From: Treponema sp.
Lineage (GTDB): Bacteria; Spirochaetota; Spirochaetia; Treponematales; Breznakiellaceae
Direction: 5' to 3'
Assembly (NCBI GenBank): GCA_031278025.1
Contig: JAITLF010000231.1
Span: 1 to 8,736, forward strand
Length of the DNA: 8,736 nt
Shown: positions 5,431 through 8,736 of the stretch, piece after piece
Numbering within the stretch: the stretch's first letter is position 1
Layout: every line of letters starts with the position of its first letter
Translations under genes and position numbers: made by a program
Notes under the pieces: model-generated
Database searches by the model: none
What the model saw: only the letters and a program-made list of their open reading frames with translations
What the model was told of the DNA's origin: nothing

Positions 5431-5581
5431 GTCTGTTCAAAAACCTCAATGCAGAGGGATTTAGATGAATAAATTCTGTTCAGAACAGAACTATCGGAGT
5501 TCCGAAGTCCGAAATCGGAGTTCCGGGGTCCGATCGTTCTGTTTTGAATAGAATTTATTCACCTGTGGTTTTTGAACAGCC
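5431..5581. mobile_element. MITE-like element, 151 bp, with terminal inverted repeats
   Basis: Terminal inverted repeats: CTGTTCAAAAACC at 5433-5445 and its exact reverse complement at 5567-5579, extending to 15 bp with one mismatch (5431-5445/5567-5581). Inside, 33-nt subterminal arms (5466-5498 and 5529-5561, beginning TGAATAAATTCT) are inverted copies with 30 of 33 matches. The left end carries about 15 extra bases. A 12-mer ATCGGAGTTCCG is repeated at 5493 and 5514. There is no room for a transposase, so the element would be moved by a related full-length IS. I see no target duplication at the edges, so the boundaries are provisional. Confidence 0.68.
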
Positions 5582-5698
5582 CCACTGGCCATGCTTTATC
5601 ACGCCCGTTACCAAGAGTTCACATTTTTCGTCCGCCGCCGGCTTATCAAGGCCGCCGCTTCCATCAGCCTTGACTATGACGGACTTGTTCATGCGGTA

Positions 5699-5724
5699 AA
5701 AAAATCGCTTTACGGCGATTTTTT
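5699..5724. terminator. Symmetrical A/T-flanked hairpin, possible bidirectional terminator
   Basis: AAAAAATCGC-TTTACG-GCGATTTTTT is a perfect 10-bp inverted repeat with a 6-nt loop. Read either way, the stem core is followed by six U, which is terminator-like. The GC part of the stem is only about four pairs, so strength is doubtful. On the minus strand it would end transcripts from the 53-residue gene. Confidence 0.35.
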
Positions 5725-5729
5725 AGGAC

Positions 5730-5748
5730 GTTATGTGCGAAACGCAAC
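5730..5748 (-). repeat. Left copy of an inverted repeat flanking the XRE module
   Basis: On the minus strand this reads TGTTGCGTTTCGCACATAA. It matches 17 of 19 bases of the plus-strand sequence at 6453-6471, so the pair is inverted and encloses the small gene and the XRE gene. Each copy is itself a small hairpin. It may mark the ends of an inserted cassette. Confidence 0.6.
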
Positions 5749-5774
5749 AAACTGCTAGGCGGACCGCCAGGTAA

Positions 5775-5936
5775 TTATTTTTTGTTTGCGGCGGCGGGTT
5801 TATCATTGGAGAAATTATTTTTTAATGTATTTTGAGCCTGCCGTAAACCTTCTGAATAACCAATTATGAAGTGCTGATTTTCCTCTGAAAGTTTTTTGAA
5901 TTTACTATATAACTCTTCTAACTTTTCGGTTATCAT
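5775..5936 (-). CDS. Small protein resembling the C-terminal tail of the adjacent XRE regulator
   Basis: A 53-residue protein, charged and probably helical, with no signal peptide or membrane span. It has one of the best translation signals in the window: AAGGAGGG at 5950-5943, 7 nt before the ATG, behind a perfect consensus promoter, so it is very likely a real gene despite its size. Residues 11-36 (from SKFKKLSEENQHFIIGYSEG to LRQAQN) align without gaps to residues 86-111 of the divergent XRE protein (from SLFKELNPEFQDYVLCQIDQ to LISLQN), with 9 of 26 identical and several conservative changes. It lacks a helix-turn-helix. It ends in a short Ala/Asn/Lys tail. Inference: it could bind the same surface as the regulator's tail and modulate its assembly. 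Function is unknown; no named family is recognised. Confidence 0.75.
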   Translation of the reverse strand: MITEKLEELYSKFKKLSEENQHFIIGYSEGLRQAQNTLKNNFSNDKPAAANKK

Positions 5937-5958
5937 TTAGATCCCTCCTTTATTAAAC

Positions 5959-5994
5959 CTCTCACTTAGAGAGTATTATAATATTCTATGAGAG
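5959..5994. promoter_or_regulatory. Operator-like repeats around the small-gene promoter
   Basis: CTCTCA (5959-5964) and TGAGAG (5989-5994) are inverted around the -10 box at 5975-5980. A third related sequence, AGAGAG, lies at 5968-5973 (TTAGAGAGTAT compared with TATGAGAGCAT). These are plausible binding sites for the divergent XRE protein; binding itself is an inference. Confidence 0.4.
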
Positions 5995-6003
5995 CATTGT
6001 CAA
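5975..6003 (-). promoter_or_regulatory. Perfect consensus promoter of the 53-residue gene
   Basis: On the minus strand TTGACA (6003-5998), a 17-bp spacer, and TATAAT (5980-5975): both hexamers and the spacing are ideal for the housekeeping sigma factor. The start should be near 5968, giving a leader of about 32 nt that contains the strong Shine-Dalgarno. Confidence 0.85.
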
Positions 6004-6028
6004 TGTTTTTCTCTGTTTTTCAAACTGC

Positions 6029-6057
6029 TTGCATAGTGAGTTCCATTGTGGTATAAT
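6029..6057 (+). promoter_or_regulatory. Promoter of the XRE regulator gene
   Basis: TTGCAT (6029-6034), a 17-bp spacer, and TATAAT (6052-6057) preceded by TGG, an extended -10. The start should be near 6064, leaving an 18-nt leader that holds GGGGAGG. The -35 boxes of the divergent promoters are 25 bp apart, so one bound repressor could affect both. Confidence 0.78.
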
Positions 6058-6081
6058 TTACGTTCGTAATGGGGAGGCGCT

Positions 6082-6447
6082 ATGCCTGTCAATGATTCTG
6101 TCAATGTACGCATTAAAGAAGTACGTCATGCTTTAAATTTGCCGCAGATAAAATTTTCAAAGGCAATTTATATATCGAACGGTTATCTGGCCGAAATAGA
6201 ACTTGGAAACCGGCGCGTTAATGAGCGGATTATCCAACTGATCGCAATGGCCTTTGGAGTGAATAAAGAGTGGCTCAAAACCGGCAGGGGGCAAATGTTC
6301 ATATCAACTGCTGAAGAAAAATGCGACCGGATAGCAAGCCTGTTCAAAGAACTCAATCCTGAATTTCAGGACTATGTTCTCTGCCAGATAGACCAGCTTA
6401 TCAGTCTGCAGAACCGGAGCGATATATGCAAAAAAGATACTGATTAA
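6082..6447 (+). CDS. XRE-family helix-turn-helix transcriptional regulator
   Basis: A 121-residue cytoplasmic DNA-binding protein of the Cro/CI (XRE) type. Residues about 8-68 form the HTH_3 domain: NVRIKEVRHALNLPQIKFSK, recognition region YISNGYLAEIELGNRRVNER, then IIQLIAMAFGVNKEWLKTGRG, with the family's typical GVNKEWLKTGxG closing motif. Residues 82-112 form a separate helical tail (IASLFKELNPEFQDYVLCQI and following) that may mediate oligomerisation. The start is fixed by GGGGAGG 4 nt upstream. It is divergent from a 53-residue gene that resembles its tail, and it probably represses one or both promoters between them. It lies in the AT-rich accessory segment and is convergent with proB. 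No protease or ligand domain is seen. Family certain; targets inferred. Confidence 0.87.
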   Translation: MPVNDSVNVRIKEVRHALNLPQIKFSKAIYISNGYLAEIELGNRRVNERIIQLIAMAFGVNKEWLKTGRGQMFISTAEEKCDRIASLFKELNPEFQDYVLCQIDQLISLQNRSDICKKDTD

Positions 6448-6449
6448 GC

Positions 6450-6520
6450 GCCTGTTGCGCTTCGCGCATAAAATAGTATAAATGTGCAATTTGTTGCGTG
6501 CGTATACCTTTGCAACAGGC
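6450..6520. repeat. Inverted repeat and hairpins between the XRE gene and proB
   Basis: GCCTGTTGC (6450-6458) and its exact reverse complement GCAACAGGC (6512-6520) enclose 53 nt. The left arm runs into TGCGC-TTC-GCGCA (6456-6468), a compact hairpin, and a further GTTGC lies at 6493-6497. The sequence at 6453-6471 is the inverted partner of 5730-5748. The block lies between two converging genes and could end transcription from both sides, but it lacks U-runs. Confidence 0.55.
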
Positions 6521-6534
6521 TCTAAGATAAGGTC

Positions 6535-7323
6535 TTACGGTAGAAACGCTGTTCCCGCCTGGGTTCCCGCGGCAAGGGCGTCCAGGGCCCGGGGCCGTCC
6601 GCCGTGGGCCAGGATCATGGGTATACCGTAAGAAAGGACCCGCTGGGCCGCATCAATTTTAGTGGCGATTCCCCCCGTACCAAAACTGCTGGCCTTTCCG
6701 ATAGCGACAGCGTTTCTGACAGCGGCTATGTCCCGAACTTCCTCAACCAGATGAGCGTGCGGATATTCTTTGGGATTCTTGTCGTAGAGGCCGTCTATAT
6801 CGCTGAAGAGGATAAGAAGTTCCGCGCTCCAAAGCACCGCCGACAGTGCGGCCAGCGTGTCATTGTCGCCGATGCGGATTTCCTCAACACTGACCGTGTC
6901 GTTCTCGTTGATGATGGGGATTATCCCCTCGTCCATCAGGGTAAAGAGGGTGTTCCGCATGTTGAGGGTTCGGATGGAGTCGCCGAAATCTTCCTGGGTA
7001 AGGAGAATCTGGCCGACATGTATGCCCCCCGCTTCAAAGGCCCGCCGCCATGCCGCCATAAGTTCTACCTGGCCCACAGCGCAGAGGGCTTGTTTGTAAT
7101 GGATGTCCTGCTTGCGGACCCATTTCCCCAGGGAGGACAGACCCGCCACCCGTGCGCCGGAGGACACCAAAATTATCTGCTTCCCGCTACGGATCAGGGC
7201 GGTTACCTGGGCGGCGAATTCTTCCAGGTAGGGGACACTGATTCTGCCGTCTTTATCCGTCAGGGTATTGGAGCCGATTTTAATAACGATTTTACGCGCC
7301 TGGGCGATTAATTCCCGTATCAT
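6535..7323 (-). CDS. proB: Glutamate 5-kinase, short form without PUA domain
   Basis: Phosphorylates L-glutamate to gamma-glutamyl phosphate with ATP, the first step of proline synthesis, and is usually inhibited by proline. At 262 residues it is a complete amino-acid kinase domain; E. coli ProB (367) carries a C-terminal PUA domain that is absent here. Motifs: KIVIKIGSNTLT (11-22), VSSGA (53-57), HYKQALCAVGQVELM, INENDTVS (138-145), IGDNDTLAAL (151-160), FSDIDGLYDKNP (173-184) and FGTGGIATKIDAAQ (214-227). The last is the nucleotide-loop signature of the family. The frame runs to a clean stop, so the short form is not a truncation. The gene starts 15 bp after proA. No Shine-Dalgarno is visible before its ATG, suggesting translational coupling to proA. 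Confidence 0.93.
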   Translation of the reverse strand: MIRELIAQARKIVIKIGSNTLTDKDGRISVPYLEEFAAQVTALIRSGKQIILVSSGARVAGLSSLGKWVRKQDIHYKQALCAVGQVELMAAWRRAFEAGGIHVGQILLTQEDFGDSIRTLNMRNTLFTLMDEGIIPIINENDTVSVEEIRIGDNDTLAALSAVLWSAELLILFSDIDGLYDKNPKEYPHAHLVEEVRDIAAVRNAVAIGKASSFGTGGIATKIDAAQRVLSYGIPMILAHGGRPRALDALAAGTQAGTAFLP

Positions 7324-7338
7324 GCCGTTATCACACGG

Positions 7339-8607
7339 TTACTGCCGTATTTGGCCGGAGCCTGAAATGCGGTACTTTATCGTTGTCAGGACTTCAAGTC
7401 CCATGGGTCCACGGGCATGAAACTTCTGTGTGCTGATCCCCAGTTCCGCGCCGAACCCGAATTCCCCGCCGTCGGTGAACCGGATGGAGGCGTTGGCGTA
7501 TACGCAGGCCGCGTCTACCCGGCGGGTAAATTCTTCCGCGGCCCGGAGGTCGTTGGTGAGAATGGCCTCCGAGTGCCTGGTCCCGTAACGATTGATGTGG
7601 GTAACGGCTTCGTCCAGGGAATCCACGGTTTTTACGGCCAGAATGTAGTCCAAAAATTCGGTGGACCAGTCTTCCTCCTCGGCATCTTTCAGGAGGAGGC
7701 CCGAAGGGAGGCCGCCTGATGCGGCGGCGGCTTTGGAGGGGCCGTCGCACCGGAGTTCCGCCTTACCCGCAAGACGCTCCGCCAGCTGGGGCATGAGCGC
7801 GGCCAGTGCGTCCCGGCGGACCAGCAGGGTTTCCACCGCGTTGCAGGCGCCGGGCTTCTGAAGTTTGGCGTTTGCGATGATGTCCACCGCCTGATCCCTG
7901 GGCGCGCTGGGTTCTACGTAGATGTGGCAGTTGCCTTCTCCGGTCTCGATTACCGGGACGCGGGCGTTGTCAGTTACCCGGCGTATCAGGTCCCGGCCGC
8001 CACGGGGCAGGACCACGTCTATCTTGCCCCGTGCGTTGAGGATCAGGTCTACCTCGTCCCGGCTTTCCGCGCCGGTCAGGGCTACCGCGCCGGGTACGCC
8101 CCCCGTTTCGGCAAGGCCCCTGGTGATGGCCGCCGCCAAAGCGCGGTTCGACTCCCGCGCCGCCGAGGAACCCCGCAGCAGTATGGCGCATCCCGCTTTA
8201 TAGGCCAGGCTGAAGGCATCGGCGGTAACGTTGGGCCGGGACTCGTAAATGATGGCCGCCACTCCCAGGGGTACGGTGATTTGTTCCACCAGAAGGCCAT
8301 TCGGCAGGGTCCAGCCCGCCTTTACCGTGCCTATTGGGTCGTCCAGCCGGATCACGGCGGCTATCCCTTCTATAATATCATCTATCCGCTTGTCAGAGAG
8401 GAGCAGCCGGTCAAGGAGGGCTTCCTTCATCCCGCAGGCACGGGCGCGTTCCACGTCCGCACGGTTGGCCGCAAGGATGGCCGCCCGGTCCGCATCAATG
8501 GCGGCCATAGCCCCCGCAAGGGCCGCGTCCTTTTTTTGCCGGTTCTGCAGGGACAGTTCAAGCTGAGCCGCCCGGAGGGAATCAAAGAGGGATTCCAGAG
8601 TATTCAT
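7339..8607 (-). CDS. proA: Gamma-glutamyl phosphate reductase
   Basis: Reduces gamma-glutamyl phosphate with NADPH to glutamate 5-semialdehyde, the second step of proline synthesis; in many bacteria it works in a complex with ProB. It is 422 residues, a normal length. Seen: VAAIIYESRPNVTADAF, ILLRGSSAARESNRAL (cofactor region), VLPRGGRDLIRRV, CHIYV, the catalytic segment NAKLQKPGACNAVETLLV with the nucleophile Cys255, and FLDYILAVKTVDSLDEAV followed by HINRYGTRHSEAILTND. The start at 8607 is set by AGGAGG (8622-8617) 9 nt upstream; the frame is open to an ATG at 8682, but that region contains the promoter. It is first in a proA-proB operon, the reverse of the common order. ProC, the third enzyme, is not in the window. 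Confidence 0.95.
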   Translation of the reverse strand: MNTLESLFDSLRAAQLELSLQNRQKKDAALAGAMAAIDADRAAILAANRADVERARACGMKEALLDRLLLSDKRIDDIIEGIAAVIRLDDPIGTVKAGWTLPNGLLVEQITVPLGVAAIIYESRPNVTADAFSLAYKAGCAILLRGSSAARESNRALAAAITRGLAETGGVPGAVALTGAESRDEVDLILNARGKIDVVLPRGGRDLIRRVTDNARVPVIETGEGNCHIYVEPSAPRDQAVDIIANAKLQKPGACNAVETLLVRRDALAALMPQLAERLAGKAELRCDGPSKAAAASGGLPSGLLLKDAEEEDWSTEFLDYILAVKTVDSLDEAVTHINRYGTRHSEAILTNDLRAAEEFTRRVDAACVYANASIRFTDGGEFGFGAELGISTQKFHARGPMGLEVLTTIKYRISGSGQIRQ

Positions 8608-8622
8608 GCGTCCGCTCCTCCT

Positions 8623-8641
8623 AAAAAACGCTTGCCGCGTT
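8623..8641 (-). terminator. Small hairpin with U-run directly before the proA ribosome site
   Basis: On the minus strand AACGC-GGCAA-GCGTT is followed by four more T, and then at once by the AGGAGG of proA. The shape is that of an intrinsic terminator, and the place is that of an attenuator, but the stem has only five pairs. No leader peptide or competing structure was recognised. Support is low. Confidence 0.25.
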
Positions 8642-8651
8642 GCACCATGAT

Positions 8652-8682
8652 AGTATAGTGAGGCCCTAAGGACCAGAGCCAA
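8652..8682 (-). promoter_or_regulatory. Possible proA-proB promoter
   Basis: On the minus strand TTGGCT (8682-8677) and TATACT (8657-8652) are separated by 19 bp. The start would be near 8645, giving a leader of about 38 nt that contains the small hairpin. The long spacer and imperfect -35 keep confidence low. Confidence 0.35.
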
Positions 8683-8716
8683 TTCAAACCAGAGGGATTG
8701 TTTTTTTAGGGTTCCG

Positions 8717-8736
8717 CGCTATAGTAAGTACTAGCG
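8717..8736. repeat. Hairpin at the right edge of the window
   Basis: CGCT-(AT)-AGTA-AG-TACT-AGCG: eight pairs with a two-base bulge and a two-base centre. It may extend or belong to a larger structure outside the window. The rest of 8683-8716 holds only a run of seven T and no gene. Confidence 0.35.

Larger units (their letters stand above)
5582..5774. other. Open on both strands, gene status unresolved
   Basis: Two short frames overlap here. On the plus strand, ATG 5591 to TAG 5758 gives 55 residues. On the minus strand, ATG 5692 to TAA 5555 gives 45 residues beginning MNKSVIVKADGSGGLDKPAA, the last nine coming from the MITE end. The minus frame is more balanced in charge and may be a gene start cut off by the MITE. 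Neither has a Shine-Dalgarno, so neither is called as a gene. A small GGCG-GAC-CGCC hairpin lies at 5760-5770, just past the stop of the next gene. Confidence 0.3.

Noticed and set aside
5730..5772. A canonical integron attC site
   Set aside because: The R boxes (RYYYAAC and GTTRRRY) are not met exactly and no integrase gene is in the window. Mentioned only as a hypothesis.
6604..7311. Plus-strand frame of 235 residues opposite proB
   Set aside because: Long only because of the codon bias of proB, whose kinase motifs are unmistakable.
7924..8658. Plus-strand frame of 244 residues opposite proA
   Set aside because: Shadow frame of proA, with no family features or ribosome site.

Overview
This window looks like a chromosomal segment of a spirochaete, probably Treponema or a close relative. 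That is an inference, not a database result. It rests on the protein set: a dephospho-CoA kinase with an unusual Asn-type P-loop followed by a SPOR-domain membrane protein, a PUA-less ProB, a short TrpR-type repressor and a DUF362 ferredoxin-like protein. The core genes are GC-rich. A central stretch at about 4810-6530 is visibly AT-richer and full of gene debris and small repeats, so it reads as an accessory insertion.

Layout. (1) 1-1472, minus strand: a GntR-family regulator running off the left edge, preceded by a trpR-like gene. (2) 1473-1931: a non-coding block dominated by a ten-unit 21/22-bp minisatellite, a perfect 19-bp inverted repeat and GC-rich hairpins. It lies between trpR and the upstream DUF362 gene on the same strand. 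(3) 1932-3020, minus: a DUF362 protein with two 4Fe-4S motifs. (4) 3118-4808, plus: coaE and a membrane-anchored SPOR protein, probably co-transcribed and divergent from DUF362. (5) 4809-6530: accessory segment with a frameshifted hicB-like pseudogene, a 151-bp MITE-like element, a 53-residue small gene and a divergent XRE regulator. The last two share a promoter region and are flanked by a near-perfect 19-nt inverted repeat. (6) 6535-8607, minus: proA then proB, the first two steps of proline synthesis, in the reverse of the usual proB-proA order.

The most interesting unit is the divergent XRE/small-gene pair. The small protein looks like a free-standing copy of the XRE regulator's own C-terminal tail (9 of 26 identical without gaps). 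It is driven by a perfect consensus promoter, TTGACA-N17-TATAAT, whose -10 box sits between inverted CTCTCA/TGAGAG sequences. This suggests, but does not prove, a compact repressor/modulator switch. Other points to check are the minisatellite ahead of trpR, the in-frame open segment after the trpR stop, apparently leaderless trpR and coaE transcripts, and the CoaE P-loop.
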